64,000 bases of DNA from Pseudocercospora fijiensis CIRAD86 (GCF_000340215.1 NW_006921540.1:3223486-3287485); one strand, 5' to 3'; counted from the first letter of the stretch, positions 34,023 to 48,545 are shown. The notes: a model not told the origin generated them from the letters alone. Translations and numbers: made by a program.

Positions 34023-37000
34023 TCACACAGCAGACGTTGCTTCACCCAAATCTCGCATCAGCTGAATGAGGTTCTCCACCATCGCGGGCCGCTGTGGTCC
34101 TGCAGTGTGTGGCTGATTCGGTCGACTATGAGACTCCGGAGGACTGCTCGCAGGGGTCAAAGCATTGATCATGACCTCCATAACACGCTTAGGGTCATCG
34201 AGGGCGACGATCTCGCGCCTCGCAAGCTCTGCTTCCGTCTCTGGCCGTCGAGTGTCAATGGCAGTCATCCTCGGGCTGGCTTGGCTTGGGCTAATATGCG
34301 ACGTTGGACCTCGCGGGAATGGAGAGTGTGCCGAGATGACTGCGCGACCCTTGTTGAGGCCAATGAATCGATGACGCTCAATCGCAGTCAACTCCTCGTC
34401 ATTGCCGTCGAGATGGATCGGCTCGCCTTGGTAATCGACGGCAGGAACGTAGCCGTGTCGTCGAGCCTCGAGGTCTTCTGCAGAAGAAGCTTGTGGTTGA
34501 TAGCCGGGTGTGTGTTGTTCCATGACGATTGCTTTCGAAAGCAGACCATAGACCCAGAACGCCAGAGCGGCGTGGTAGAGGGCCACAGCGTTGAAGTCAC
34601 GTAGCCAAGGCGTATCGGGCGTGGCCGTTCGAGATGCGTTCGGGCTCAGTCCAGGAGGTCGTCGAGCAGCGCGCAAGACTTGTCCGGCATGCCACATCGC
34701 CTGTCGACATTCGGGCGAACGATACCACTGCTTCAAGAAAGGATAGACTCTTCGAGCTTCTTCCTCGCCTTCCTTCCCTGCGAGCAGCTGAAGATCCTCG
34801 AACGCGACGCAAAGATTCATGCGCAGCAGTTGAGATACCATGTGGACCTCCTTTGGCACGAACACACGCCAATTCTCGATTGCCACGTAGAATGAGTCCA
34901 GCAGTCGCCGTAACTCTTGACATTTTGACGACGCCAAGAGTGTCCCTGCCCACGGAAGATCACATGATGCCTGCGCCTTGTTTGCCGAGCTGAGTTGTGT
35001 GTACTCCCAAGCCAGGCACCAATGGCTCATAAGCACGAGGTACAGAGTGAGTTCCAAATCGATCTGATGGCGAACCTGTCCCATGGTCTGCGCGTCGCAC
35101 ATACTCGAAACAAACGACGGCAATTGCGCGTTCGCAAGTTTGTGAAAATTGTACTGATCGCGCCACTCCTCCGAGGTCTTAGCACGCCAGAGTGAAGCCG
35201 GCGATGGCAGGTCCAAGGTGATCTCGGCATATGATATGAGCGGTGGTGTTTGGAATGCGATCGATACCTGGACGCAATGTAGGAATACATGGTAGGCCAG
35301 ACGTTTGTGAGATTCTGCTTCGATCCATGCCTTCCATTTACGATCCAACTCTTCCGGTGAATCGCTTGGCAGAGGCGCTTGAGGTGGCGCTCGGGTTTTC
35401 TTGAATGCACCCGCTCTACGAAGCATCGTGACTAGCGGGGGTATAGCGCTCTCAGCGAGTTCCATGGTCCGTTTGTTACCGCTCCATGTGCCAATGAGGA
35501 GAGAAGTGGCATATGCCTGCAACGCTGGTAAGCTCCTTGTATTGCTGTTGTCGCGCTCGAATAGCTCCCAATTTGCCACACGCGCTTTGTCTTGGAGTGC
35601 GTAGCCGAATTTCTGAGCATGACTTGACCTGCCCAGTATGGCGCCGGCGGCGATCATTAATGTTAAGAATTCTGGAATGGTCTCACTTGGTCTGCAGGAA
35701 GGGATGTGAATCCAGCCGTCTATACTGTGCTCCATAGTCAAAAGGTAGTCGTTGAGAAAGACGTCAAGGACTCTGCATCGAATCAGCCTTGCAAGAGGTT
35801 TAATGCTCAGGCATAATCATGCACTTACCGAGGAGAAGGAAATAGCGCCACGATCTCCTGATAGTTCTGCTTATCACAGCCAGCGAGCAGAAGCGCAACG
35901 ATTCGATCGCGCCCTTGCTGATCCATAGGAGGGACCAAAGCAATCTGTCGCGGTCTTGGTACTTTGTCCGGACCATGGCTTTCCACCAAGACAGAGGTCA
36001 GGTTGTGATCTTGATTGCCTTTCTCGTGGTTGGGAACCCATATCCAAGCCGATCGACTATAAGCTGCGGATCCAAGATTAATGCTGTCGCCGATTGAAGG
36101 CGTGCTGACATCTGAGACCTGATCTAATCGTCCTGTTGGCCCATCTATAGATGTGGAAACCAATGCAGGATCTAGCCACGGCGCCCAATCGCCAGAGAGA
36201 ACGGCGTTCAGATCATTGAAATCCATGCTTAGATCCTGGCTGAAGTCCATGAGGTCTCGAGAGTTGAAGTTTTGGTTCCACGCAAGATTTGACGACGAAT
36301 GCAGTGACTGTGCAAGCGGCCGTGTCCTCTGATCCGTCCCTTGGGTTGGATGTATAACGGAGCTCAAGAAGGATGTCAAGGATGGATCTTCTGGAGCCGG
36401 TGGACCGTTTGTGGGCCCATTAGCCATGGTACTCGGTCTTGTCATTGGTGCAGTAGGCGTAGACACCATGGGCCTAGGAATGTAATACTGCATAGGCGGA
36501 GGATGAACATCGCTGGGGCTTTGCGAGGTTTCTGGTGGCGTTGACCAGTGATTCGGAGAAGGGGGCTGCTCATCTGCTCGATGTGCGGACGTTGAAGGTG
36601 CATTGTCGACCCGACACTCTAGACCTTTGGTTTGACATCTTTTGCATGGCTTTTCTTGGTCGCACTTGACCTTGATAATCGCACATGCGGTGCAAGCTTG
36701 CGAGGCGCGGATCTTTCGTTTCTTGCCGCTCTGTCCTGTCGAGCTGTGCAATGCGGCGTGTCGTTTCAGTAGATCTCTGTCGTTTGGTGTTAGCCTCTTC
36801 TGAGTTAATGTACAATAGCCTGCACTCGGATACAATACACGCAGTGCGTTAACAGAGACTGGGCATCGCGGACGGGACAGAGTCTTGAATGGCGTAAGGC
36901 CGGCATCAGGCTGCGTCACCCGGTAGGATGGTATCGCACATCAGATGCTGTCGTCGGCCGATGTGGAAGTGGATCATCGGAGGGAAGCAGGATATAAGCT

Positions 37001-37252
37001 ATTATCACTTACGCTCGTGCAAATGTCTTCCCGCATTCTACGCATTTGAAAGGCTTCTCATTCGTGTCTGAAAGCTCGTCTGTCAGCTGTGGAAGTCCAT
37101 CATGGCTGGCAGAGCGGCTTACGGCTACGGAAATGCCTAGCGAGATGATCTATTCTCCCATACGTTTTGTGGCATACGTTGCATACGAAAGGATTCCTGC
37201 CATGTCCTTCAGAAATGGGAGCAGTACCACCACTACCTTCAGCAGTGGACAT
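34023..37252 (-). CDS. transcription factor with two C2H2 fingers plus Zn2Cys6 and fungal_trans domain
   Basis: Four exons (37252-37123, 37067-37013, 36776-35829, 35772-34023) give 960 residues; an upstream in-frame ATG at 37333 would add 27. Introns are 37068-37122, 36777-37012 (236 nt, unusually long here) and 35773-35828. The first intron splits the last His codon of finger 1; the joined product has FVCNVCHKTYGRIDHLARHF..H (residues 22-44) and FKCVECGKTFARADLLKRHAALH (50-72). Then follows CTACAIIKVKCDQEKPCKRCQTKGLEC (90-116), a complete Zn2Cys6 cluster. The middle is Pro/Ser-rich; the C-terminal half matches the fungal-specific regulator domain. C2H2-C2H2-Zn2Cys6 triple-finger regulators are a known ascomycete class. 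It is tail-to-tail with the MFS gene and is the likely pathway-specific regulator of the surrounding cluster. Confidence 0.85.
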
Positions 37253-37449
37253 GATCACGTGTCCCTGCAGCGACCTGGTGCTGTGCTCCCGATGCTTTGT
37301 CACAGCGGCCGAGGCATGCCGTTGTGCTTGCATGTTCGACGTGCTTCCGCGCGGTCGCTGGGGAGCAAGACGGGTGAAGTGGAGAGGAATTTGGCATCAC
37401 TTACAACACAGGCGCTTTTCGGGCACTCGTATTGCTTGATCTGTTTCCC

Positions 37450-37975
37450 GAGCCCTAGTCTAACCTAAAACCACGATCGGCGGTTCCTAACAAAATTGCG
37501 AAGCGATAATTCTAGAGTCTCCTTAGACATCTCTAACTAGATAATACTGCTACTACTACTAGCTATAAAGCTAAAGGAGTTATTTTTAAAATAGTAATAT
37601 AGTAAAATTAAAGATATTATTAGTATTATACAGACAAATATACTAAATGCTAGTACTCTATATATTTAAATCTAATTAGATTGCAGTCTATAGCATTAAA
37701 TTATATACTACTAAATATAATACTATATGTATTTACTTAGTCTTCTAATAGTAAAACTACTAGTACTAAATACTAGTAACTACTAGTACTTATAATACTA
37801 GCCTTTCACATATCTATAGTAGTTTTAAGTTAGAACTTTTAGTTTCTACTATACTTATAGCTATATAAAAGAACTAAGTATCTAATCTTTCTTAATAGTA
37901 ATAATACTAACTAAAATTATAAATATATTATAGAGTATATTGTATAGAGAAATTATATAGCCAAAAGCATATTGG
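37450..37975. repeat. AT-rich RIP relic of an unidentified repeat
   Basis: Base composition changes abruptly to TA-rich sequence with many TAG/CTA words and returns to normal near 37975. It is too short and eroded to identify. It separates the regulator promoter from the decarboxylase-family gene. Confidence 0.7.
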
Positions 37976-38376
37976 TATGGAGGTAATTCTATGTTCGTTC
38001 CAGTCCCAGGGCTCGGGGAAGAGATCAAACTTATGCCGTAAGATGACTTGCATTGTCTGCGGAGAAAATTCGCCTTGTCTACACCTTTCCACAGCCGACT
38101 CCATTTCGGTTTCAGACAATCTCGCCGCATAAGCCTGACAACGCGGCTGCCAAGACGACGGCGACGATGTTCTTCTGGAGACGAAACCGAATCGCACGTC
38201 GTTGAGACGCTCTGATCTGCGGCATCCCGCCTTCTGCTGCCCTGTCCGGCGACTCCTCGGGTGATGGAAATCGGAATATCAGGTAGACTGGCTGTTTTGT
38301 AGGCCGGCGATGTGCAGGCAAGAAATCAGCGAAGAAGAACGAAAGAGAATTTGTGGCTTTCCTGTGGTCCAGAATT
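37976..38376. other. unassigned unique sequence
   Basis: Normal-composition DNA 3' of the decarboxylase-family frame. Minus-strand open frames exist (for example YAARLSETEMESAVERCRQG) but belong to nothing I recognise; they may be the tail of the same broken gene or a separate relic. Confidence 0.35.
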
Positions 38377-40257
38377 TCACTGCCGGAGTGAAGAGGTCCA
38401 CTCCAGCCGGGCGCGAAAGTTAGAAACCACAAGGTGAAATGAAGACACTGGACTAGCGGTCAACAAGGCTTTCGAAAAGCAGACGTTGGATGATTGCGAT
38501 TTGCGCCCCCAAATCTCATAAACAGGCAACTCCGCCAATCTCCCCACAACATGATGCAAAGTCGGCAGCTGATCCCAAACCAACCCATCAATCTCAAACC
38601 TCGCACTCTCCGCCACCCACAACCTTTCCGCTCGAGGCTTAGGCTCAGCCTCCGCGAACCGATCAAAACACGCATAATCCGCTTCCGCCAAACCTTTGTT
38701 CTTCCTCCCGGTAGCAGGAATATATCTGTGTACAAGAATTCCATCATCAGCTTCACCGGAAATCGAGCCCGTGGAGGTCGCGGGATCGGATTCGTGGAGG
38801 CCGGAGAGGTGGAAGGAGCCCCAAGTCGCGCCTTGCCAGGAGGTACGGATGTGGTAGCTTTGAGTGCGGCGATGGACGTCTATGGCGGAGTAGAGTTTCG
38901 GCATGCCGAGTTCTTCGCGGCCGCTGACGATGGGGTCGGTGAGGGATTCGAAGAGGATGGGCATATAGGTTCCTGAAACGCTGGTGCTGTCTTCGTCGGG
39001 TTTCGTGTATTGTACGCCGTGGATGTAGAGGCCGATGTGGTTGTAGCCGGAGCCGCCGAGCCATTGCATTTTGTTGAGGGTCGTTTGGGAGAAGGAGGCG
39101 TAAGCGATTGTGACGGGAGTGGTGAATTTGTAGCCCGATCGACCGGGTGGGAAAAGGTTCTGGAGAGCGGTTTTGGAGGCCTTGAAGCGGATGCTAGCGG
39201 TTATGAAGGTGCTTTGTGTTCCGTCTCGGGGGAAGCCGTAGTGGTTCTGACGAGGGCCGGGCATGGGTCCGAAGGCGAGTTGCATGCGCCAGTATTTGTT
39301 GGGGATCTTTGACCATTGATACTCTCGGAAACGCTGGGCTGAATCGTCGAACTCGTCGTGGCCGAAATTGTAGGCTGTGAATTGGGACATGTCGAGATTG
39401 TTCTTATGGAGGTTGTCAGAACCAATCAGGCGAGAGGACGTCTTGATCTTGGTTGGTTGTGTCTAATTTGGTCGTATAGTGCTAACCTTGCTGCAACTTC
39501 TGTTACCGGGGTTCCAAGAGGCAGTACGGTAGCCAGTGCTGCGGCATCCTCGATGGCGGCTCCTGCGCCTTGTCCGTGGTGAGGCAAGAATGGATGCGCT
39601 GCATCACCAATCAGCGCCAGGCGGCCTTTATTCCACGCAGGTATTTCCTCCATGTCCAGCAGCGTCCAGATCTTGAGTGTTTCCGGATCGGCCTTCGATA
39701 TCATAACCAACACAGAAGGCTCAAATCCGCCAAACACTTTGAGCATGGCTTCGAGGCTGGCGACATTGTTCCAATCTGAGACCGCGTTCAGCTCTGATGT
39801 AGGATGAATGGCGACAAAATTAAGAAGTTGGTTGTTGGAGCACGATACGGCGGTCTTCAGCATACCAGATCTTCACCTCGCCCAAGTCGTCCACCATGTG
39901 TGCTGTTGCTGGATCGCTCTTGAAAGCCTCTCGAGGTATCAAGAATCGGAACGCGCTTTTGCCGCAGCTACATGGCTTGGCATCTGGCGGAATTCGTGTG
40001 CGAGCCACGGAGTGGACACCGTCAGCTCCAACTATTACATCGCCTCGAATAGTTTCGCCATTCTCCAAGGTCAGTGAGCCCTCGGTTTCATCCACAGCCA
40101 CGACTTTGCTTGCCGTCAACAATTTACAAGGTCTGCCTTTTCCCGTAGGTGCAATTGCCGCTCGCTTCAATGCTTTATGCAGGTGGATTCTGTGAGCTGG
40201 GTGCCAGGGATGTTGCTATATCTTGTTCGGCTCTGTTCCCGCCTTTTCGTCAAACCC
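38377..40257 (-). pseudogene. C-terminal part of an FAD monooxygenase fused to an acetoacetate-decarboxylase-family domain
   Basis: On the minus strand the sequence first continues a class A flavin monooxygenase: AHRIHLHKALKRAA, the GD-type motif region DVIVGADGVHSVAR, then the FAD-phosphate motif RLALIGDAAHPFLPHHGQGA. It then runs (after a frame change near 39450) through KTSSRLIGSDN and MSQFTAYNFGHDEFD into an acetoacetate-decarboxylase-like domain (SGYNHIGLYIHGV, PILFESLTDPIVSGREELGMPKLY). Two disruptions are visible: a frame jump near 39845, consistent with a deletion of about 10-11 nt between short repeats, and a 1-nt shift near 39450. The 5' portion of the gene is 10 kb away at 50433-50771 across a nested transposon insertion. 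The two domains would be one polypeptide if the second shift is not an intron. Confidence 0.75.
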
Positions 40258-41606
40258 TGTATTTGGTCAAATAGGGCTTATTCTATGCCTCGAGTCCAGT
40301 TAATTAAAAGCGCGATATTTCGTTAAATGAGACCTTTAAGTAAGTAACTTCTGTAGTAGATTAGACTAGTCGATTAAGGTATAGATTAAGGTATAGAAAG
40401 TAGACTAAAACGGCTATATAGAAAGCTGTAAATATAGCATATAGACTAAGAGCGGTATACTAAGAATAATACGTCTATATCTATATCTAAGAGCGCTCGC
40501 TTATTGTTATTATAGTTAATAAATAATCTAACTCTTCCGTAGCTGTCTATCTAATAACTTCTTTACTATCCGCCTCTTCTAAACGCCTACTAGTACCTGT
40601 TCTATTGCCGCCTTCTTAGTAGGCTTCTTAACGCGCCTTCCGCGGCCCTTCGGTAACGAAGACAGTAGTATTAGTTGTAGTAGCGCCTCTTCGACTATTA
40701 GAGCGACTAGAGATACGCAAGGTTATTAAGTTAGCGTATCGTCTTCGGTAGGTAGACTGCTACTACGAGGCGCGCCTTTAGTCTTAGTAAGGTTGTTATC
40801 GAAGTTAAAGTTACTAAAGTCGCCGAAGTCGTTATCGTCGCTATTGCTATTACTACTGCCTAAGAAGCCGTTAAACTCGTCCGAATACTAGCTATTACTA
40901 TCTAATTGCTCGTCGTTAGAATAGCTATAGTCTAGGTCTTCTATATTGCTATAGATATTAGCAACACCGTAGTAAAGGTTAGAGTATAGATTTCCGGCCT
41001 TTCTATAGGTATAGGTCTTGTTATTATAGCCCTTAATATAGCGACAACTCGTACGGCTATAGAGAGGTATATATGCTTGCCTTTTTAAAGTATACGAGAG
41101 TATAACTTCGCTGTTCTTAGAGCCTTAATAGCAAGACTAATTTGTATAGTTATATTCTATTAGAAAGAGGTTGCGCGTATAATAATAGCCTAGCAAATAA
41201 CCCTATAGTATAAGCACTTTATAGAGGTTAGTTAGGTTACTATCGTCGTCTTCTCGTCGCTTAGTAATCTAGCAAACGATAGACCGAGGGCTACTAACAA
41301 TACGATAACGCTTCGGAATAGCGACTCTAACGAGGTTACTAACGTTAAAGACTCGAGGCTAAGCCCTTCTACTATAGCAGCGATCGGCCTTGTTATTCGT
41401 AGAAGCCTAGTTTATAGAGATTAAGTCGTCTAGAATGCGCCTATTCTCGTTAATCTTAATAGACCTGCTAGCGCTAGAAATATAGACTATACGGCGCGCC
41501 TTAGCCTCTTAATAGGCAATACTATTATACTATAAGGTAGTCGCGTTGTCTAGTCCTATAGAAGGCGCGCGAGTGTCGTTCTCGAAGTTAGCGATATAGC
41601 TATTAA

Positions 41607-41803
41607 TGTAAGAAGGGTATGTTAGCAGGTAGATAGGGTAGTAGTAGGTATAGGTAGTATTCGATAAGGAACTAGGAGGAGAGGGAGGAAGGTAGGCTAG
41701 TTAGCCTACTGCTAAGCGCCAAGCCCTACCTAAGGCATCGAGACCCTAGCTTTACTCGAGCCCGGTTACATACTAATTACGTATAACCTCTTTAGTCCTA
41801 ATA
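41607..41803 (-). repeat. Gypsy 3' LTR
   Basis: 197 bp, gap-free match to 48546-48742. I count about nine differences; all but one are transitions. Confidence 0.92.
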
Positions 41804-44800
41804 TACGCTTCCCTTCTAAAGGCCGCGCCCTCGTAGCTAGTCTTTGTTCTAGTCTCAACCTCTATTGCTGCTAACTTAGTAGGTCTAATAGGCCGCTTAG
41901 TCTGCGCTAAATTAAACGTATAACTACCGATTATATAACTATATTAAACCTTACCTCTAATATAGCATAATGTCTAACTCTAACTACGCTATCCCTATAT
42001 ATAATAAACTATAAAGTGATATATATCTATAAGAATTAAGGGCCTTCGACTAATTACAATACGAGCGCGTCTTCCCTACTATAATAGGTAGACGTACGAG
42101 GTATTGTAGCACTGCCTCCGTTCTAAGTAATGTCGTATCGAGTTCTTTACGTCTACTCTTAAAAGACCTAGAAATGTCCGCTTCTAAGGGTTGTTCTTAT
42201 TATTACGAGGGATTGTTCTTATTGTTACGAGGGCTATTATTTACTATCGTAGTTTCACTAGCCCCAATTAGTTAGGTTTAGCAGCCTTTAAGTGTTAACT
42301 AATTATATCTTTTTAAAAAACTTAGTTCTTCTAGTTTCTATAGGTAAAGGCTATTATAAGTGCAGTAGTAGAGGTTTACCTCGCTTAAAGGGTCGGAAAG
42401 ATCGAGGAGTAACCTATTGTCCGCAAGATCGACCCCGGCTAGCTTAGCTCTATAGTTTTGCCCTTAGTTAGTCTATTAGTCGCTCAATCTTTTAGGCGGC
42501 TTAAAGTTTTAACTTAGCCTTAAAGTTTTAATTAAAGTTTTAATTAAGGTGCCTTAGGCTCGTAGTACAGGTAAGGTTGTATCTATAGGCGTAGTAATAA
42601 TAGCAAGTAATATTAACAATAGCGGCGCTAGTCGTCTTAGCGCTAACTTTACCTTCTTCTAATTTCCTTCTTTAACTAATAACAACTCGGCAATACCGTT
42701 ACTAATATAGCGGTGTCCTTCCTTTCTCGAATAGCAACACACCCCGCAACACTGTTACTAATATAGCCGCGCCGGCCGCGCCGTCCTCGCCGATTGCCTA
42801 GGCCTCGAGGCCTCGACGGAATAAGGGAACAAGAGGGGGACCTATAGGGCGCGTTAGTAAAGAGGTAGAGTCCTTAAAAGAGCAGGCAATTAGTTAACGC
42901 GTCGTAGCGCGCTTATTAACACTCGGTGCGCGTTTACTATAGTAGTATAGTCTTATTGTCTCTTATTGCTAACAATTGCTTGTAGCTAATTAGTTAGCTA
43001 ATAGTACCCCGGGGGTAGCATTAATCCTAGGCCTTAATAGTAACATTATAAGCTTTTAGCCTTCTTCTTATTCTTTACGCTAGTCTAATACTTATCTAAC
43101 AACTCGGTTATGTCTTTAAAGGAACCTTTAGCTTCCTATAAGTCCTATTCTAGTAAATAGCCTTACTATCTTAATAGGTACTCCTTCTTGCCCTTCCTAG
43201 TCCGGTACTATAGGATACGTTCTATAGACTACAGTTCTTTACTATCCGCTAGTATGTCTTCGTGTTTAGTAGAGGCTTCATCCCCCTCGCGTAGGTAATA
43301 TAGCTTAAGGAGGGATATATAGAAGGTATTATAGATAGTATAATAAGGTAGAAGCTATAACTAATAGGCCTAAGCGGAGGAGCCCTTAACTTCTCGAATA
43401 CGGAATAGACTAATGTATCTTAGTACGAGCTTAGGCCTTATTTTGCCGTTAGGTAATAGGTGCTTGCGGATGCGGAGGTTCTTAGTGCTTAGTATAACTA
43501 TATCGCCTTGCTTAAAGGTTATTAGCGTATAGTGTTTGTTATAGTAGGCCTTCTAATAGGCCTAGGCCTTTGCTAGTTTGTTAGCTATCTTAGCGTAAAT
43601 TTCTCGCATCTTTTAAACCCTCTTAATAGCTACTAGTGTCTCTAGTACTTAACGCGCTTCCCTTTCCTTGCGCTCGGCCTCGAGCGATAGTAGGTCTTGT
43701 AGTATAGTAGCATTCTAGCCTATTATAGCTATATATAGTAACACCTTAGTCGAAGAGTAGACACTGTTATTATACACGAATTTAGCTAGTTATAGGAGGT
43801 TAACCTAGTCGTTAGGGTTCTCGTTAATATAACTACGTAGGTACTACTATAGGGTAGCATTCTACCTCTCTGTTTGACCGTTAGTCTATAGATAGAAGGC
43901 TATTAATAGCCGATGCTTTAGTCTTAGCTGCAAGCAAATCTCGCTCTAATAGTAAGATATTAGTATCGATCTACGATCGGACACAATCCCCTTAGGGGTT
44001 CCCTAATAGGTGCAGAAGATGTTAGTCTATAGCGCCTCTGCTATATTAATAGCAGTCTAATCCTTGCGCGCTAGGATATATCGAGCGCCTTTAGTAAATC
44101 GATCTACTATAACAAGGATAGCATTATATACGTCCTTACTGCCCCTACGCTTAGTAGGAGGAAGGCCTATAATAAAGTCTATTATAAGCTTAGCAAAGGG
44201 CTTCCTAGGAATAGGAAGTGAAGACAACTCGCTAAATAGTAAGTGCTTTAGTACTTTAACTCGCTAGCATATTGTATAGGTCTGTATATACTCCTTTATA
44301 TACCGCTTACTATTTAGCTAGTAGTATGTACGCGATAGTAACTCGTACGACCTCTCTATGCTATAGTAACTAGCGAGCTCACTATTATAGTGCCTCTTTA
44401 AAAGCTCTTGTCTAATCGATTGTTTAGCGGGGATATAGTATCTGCCCTTAAACTTTAAGTAACCCTTGTCGTCGATCGACTAATTGTTGTTACTCTTACT
44501 AGATCGAGTCGTTCGCCTACTTATAAGCTTATTAATACGTTCGATAGCAAAGGCGTCCCTCTGCTAAGCCCGTAATAGCTTATCTATAAACGATTAACTA
44601 TCCCTATTTGCAAGGTTATTTAATAGCACCCTCGCTATTAAACGAGGTACGCATTATATGCATCTAATAGCACTAGCAGCCGGAACTACTACAACCTCTT
44701 CTATAGTACTGTCGCTATAGATAGCAATATCTTTAATCGAGTTATTATAGCTCGAGCGATCTACGTCCTTCTTAATATGCACTAGAAGAACGATAACTCC

Positions 44801-47800
44801 GCTATAGTATTTGTTACCGCCGCGGGGTCCGGAAGTCCGCTTATCCTACGCTTGCTTATTAACAATACGGGCTATAGCAATCTTATACTATAGGGTTAGA
44901 AACAAAGAATTGATATATTAGGTCTCGCTATCGTAATTAGGTCGCCTCGATAGGCTATCGGTAGAGTTACTTACGCCTAGCCGGTATAATATATTAAAAT
45001 CGAACCCGGCGAGGTAGACGGCCTATCTAGCCTATCGACCTATAACCCTTATAACCTTAGTAATGCTACGCAGGTTGTTATAGTCTATATAGACCTAAAT
45101 TGTATGCTAAGCACTATCGAGATAGTAGCGCTAATACTTAAAGGCTTCTACGATTGCTAAAAGCTCTTACTCGTAGGTCTTATATCGACGTTCTATATCG
45201 ATTATCTTTCGTAAAAAGAAGGCAATCGGGTACTAGTAATAGTTATTATCTAATTGCTGTAATATAATAGCCGATATAGCGAACTGTAAAGCGTTAGTCT
45301 CAATTCGGATCTGCTTGCTTAGTACGAAATAGTGCAATAAGGGGACATTAGTAAAGCGTTGCTTTAGGCCGTTAAAAGCGGCTTATGCTCTATTAGTCTA
45401 TTTGAACTCTCTAGTTAGGTTGGCCTTAGTTTTAGTAAGCTTAGTTAGGGGTATTATATGCCGTAAATAGCCCTTAATAAACCGACGGTAGAAGTTAGCG
45501 AAGCCGAGGAACGACTATAGCTCCTTAATTAACGTAGGAACAGGCTATTTAGTAATGGTTTTAATCCGATTAGGATTAGCCTTAATACCCTCGGTTGAAA
45601 TAAGGAAGCCGAGGAATAATATCTCTTTAGTAGTAAAGGTGCATTTAGAAGGTTTGCAATATAGTCTATAGGCTCGTAGGCGGTCGAGGACCTTACGCAC
45701 TACGGCCTAGTATTCTGCAATATTAGGTAAATGTATATAAACTAGGATGTTATCTAGGTAAACTATATAGAGATAGTCTAATAGGCCCGAAAGGGCCCGA
45801 TTAATATAGGACTAGAATGTAGCAGGGGCATTAGCTAGCCTAAATAGTATAACTAAGTACTCGAAATAGCTATAACGAGTGCAAAAGGCTGTCTTCTATT
45901 TATCGCCCTTACGAATACGGATACGATAGTACGCATCCTTAATGTCTAGTATAGTATAGAAGTAGGCACTAGAAAGGCGATCGAGAGTCTTATTAATAAG
46001 CGGAAGTAGACAGCGGTCTTTAATAGTAATAGTATTAAGTCCGCGGTAATTAATACATAGGCGTAGGCTACTATCCTTCTTTAGTACGAATAGGATAGGG
46101 GCGCTAGCAGGGCTGTTACTATACCGTATCCGGCTATTAGCTAGGTTTTCCTCTAGATACTTACGCAATATAGTAAGCTCTCGTTTACTAAGGTTATAGA
46201 GGAGGCTAAAAGGAACCTCCTTGCCCTCTGTAATGTTAATCTTATAATCCGTCTCTTTAAATGTAGGCAATGTCGATGCTAAGTAGTATTTAAACATATC
46301 GATATAGGTCTCTTAGATAGGTTCTAGTATACGAGTAAGCTAATTAGGATTATTAGGGGGCATAGGTTTATCGTTATCACTACCGAGCAGATCGGTAGTC
46401 GGATTAGCTAAGGCGGAGGCTAGTGTTAGGTTGCTAATAAATAGGACCCTAATATCGTTAGGGCACTCGCTAACATTAATATATTTAATGTCCTCTTTCC
46501 TAGCGATTCTAAATCGCTACTTCTAGAGGCCTAGGTCTATAGCTATAGCGTAGTACTTAAGAATAGGGTTGCCGATAACAATAGTAGCTCTCCTATAAAG
46601 GTTGTCTATATCTACTATATAGGCAGTAAAGTCTAGTAGGCGTTCATTTCCGAGGTCGTCCTTTAGAGCTATAGGAACATAGTAGGCCCTATAGGTTAAG
46701 TGCCGAGCGTTATTAAACCAAGCAAGGGTTAGCAGGTCAGTCCTCGGCAGTTGTCGAAGGTCTAATTGCTTAGCTAGGCGATAGCTAATAAGGGCACTAA
46801 CTAAATTTCCTAGATCTAGTATAACCTTAGTTTAATAGCTAGTGCCCTTCGTATCCTATATAAGGTAGGAGCGTATTATAGCTAGCACAATGTCGATAGT
46901 CTTACGCCGTATAAGGCTAACAGTTAGTGCGGCGCTTACTCTTTTTTCGACTAATTAAAAGAGCCGACTAGGGTAGCGTTAGCGGCTGAAAGATGTTTCC
47001 TATACTCGGCGGAAGCACGGTTAATTCGGGCCTAGTCCTTAGGTTTGTCGCATTAGCCTAGTAGATAGCTAGTACTATTATAATTGAAGCACTTCAATCC
47101 GGTTAGTAGACTGCCGTAGCTGTTATTGCTATTGTTAGCCGAGCGGTTAGCATTATAGGGATATAAGCCCCTTCTACGGCCCCTATCGCGGCCTCCTCTA
47201 TATAGCCGCCGGCTACGGCCTCTTCTACGGTCGTTGTTACTATTCCTATTATTAGCACTATTGTCTTAGTAGGAACCTTGATTTCCTCCGCAGCTACTAC
47301 GGTTGCTACGGTTAGTACTAGCTAGTCGGATCCTTAATTCTAGTCGTTACTAAAGCTAAACAGCTCGTTTAGCTGTTTCTACTTTAACTATAAATTGAAT
47401 ACGTATTAGATTAGCCTGTTCGAATACGCGACGGCGGTCTAATTCGAGAATAAGCTCCTACCTAAGCTTAGGGCGTATTTCCGAGATCTATATAGAATTA
47501 GTCTTAGGCGGAAGGTCGTTTTTAAGGGTTTTTAAATAGGCTTTAAATAAGCGAGCCGATTAATTAGTCTTCTATTTAGCTCGAAGATATAGGTCCTAAG
47601 CATGTTATTACCTTAGTATAGTGTTTCTAAGGGTGTCTAGCATAATAGTTTTGTAGGTTTGCTACTAAATAGCAGTCTAGTTATTAAGGGAGTCGAAATG
47701 GTTATCCTATATACGCTTTAGGTCGCTATTAATGTACTGCATAGCGTATACGACTAAGGAATAATCGTCTAGTAGCGCTCTTAGTACATTGCGCTAGTTA

Positions 47801-48545
47801 AGCTTATAGTCGCGAATGTAGTCGTTATATTGCTTGCGACTAGAGCTATTAAACACGGTACAGTCCTTAAGCTTAGCGTCCTTCTTTTAGACTAGTAGTA
47901 AGGAAGGCCCTACTATTAGCCTAGTAGTAGTTGTTAGGGCTTCCTAAAGGCGACGGAGCTCGAGGAGGTTATCCTTTAGCTATTATTCTTAACGTAGGGC
48001 AGTAAGCCTATTTTAAGTAGCTTCTTAAAGTCTCCCTAATAGTTAAGGGCTAAAGGCTAGTTAGCTATATCGTCGATTAACAATGTTATTAAGAATATCG
48101 CTAATAGGCAATTCCGGATTATTACCTAGAATTATAGGTTCTTCTTTAGTAGGCTCTCCGGCAGGCTCTTTAGTAGGAGGCACTTTAGTAGGCAACGTGC
48201 TACTAGAGTTATTATTGCTAGCGCTACTAGCGGCGCCGCGGTTATTGTTGCTTCGTAATAAGCCGGCTATTGCAATAAGGGGTAGCACCGATAATATATT
48301 ATAGGCCCCTAAAATACGGATATAGCGGAATTAGTAGATATCGGCTTAGTACGATTAATTTAGTATAATAGGCCGTATAGAAGGCCTTGCTTAATAATTG
48401 GTACGGTTGTTTTAATAGAATAGTACGTATAGGTCCCGTTCTTTAGGCGTAATATAGTTAAATCGATAGTTTTCGTAGCTATACCGCTAAAAGCTTGAAA
48501 TAAGGACTATCTAGCTACTGCCCTTAAAGGGTAAATCGAATACTA

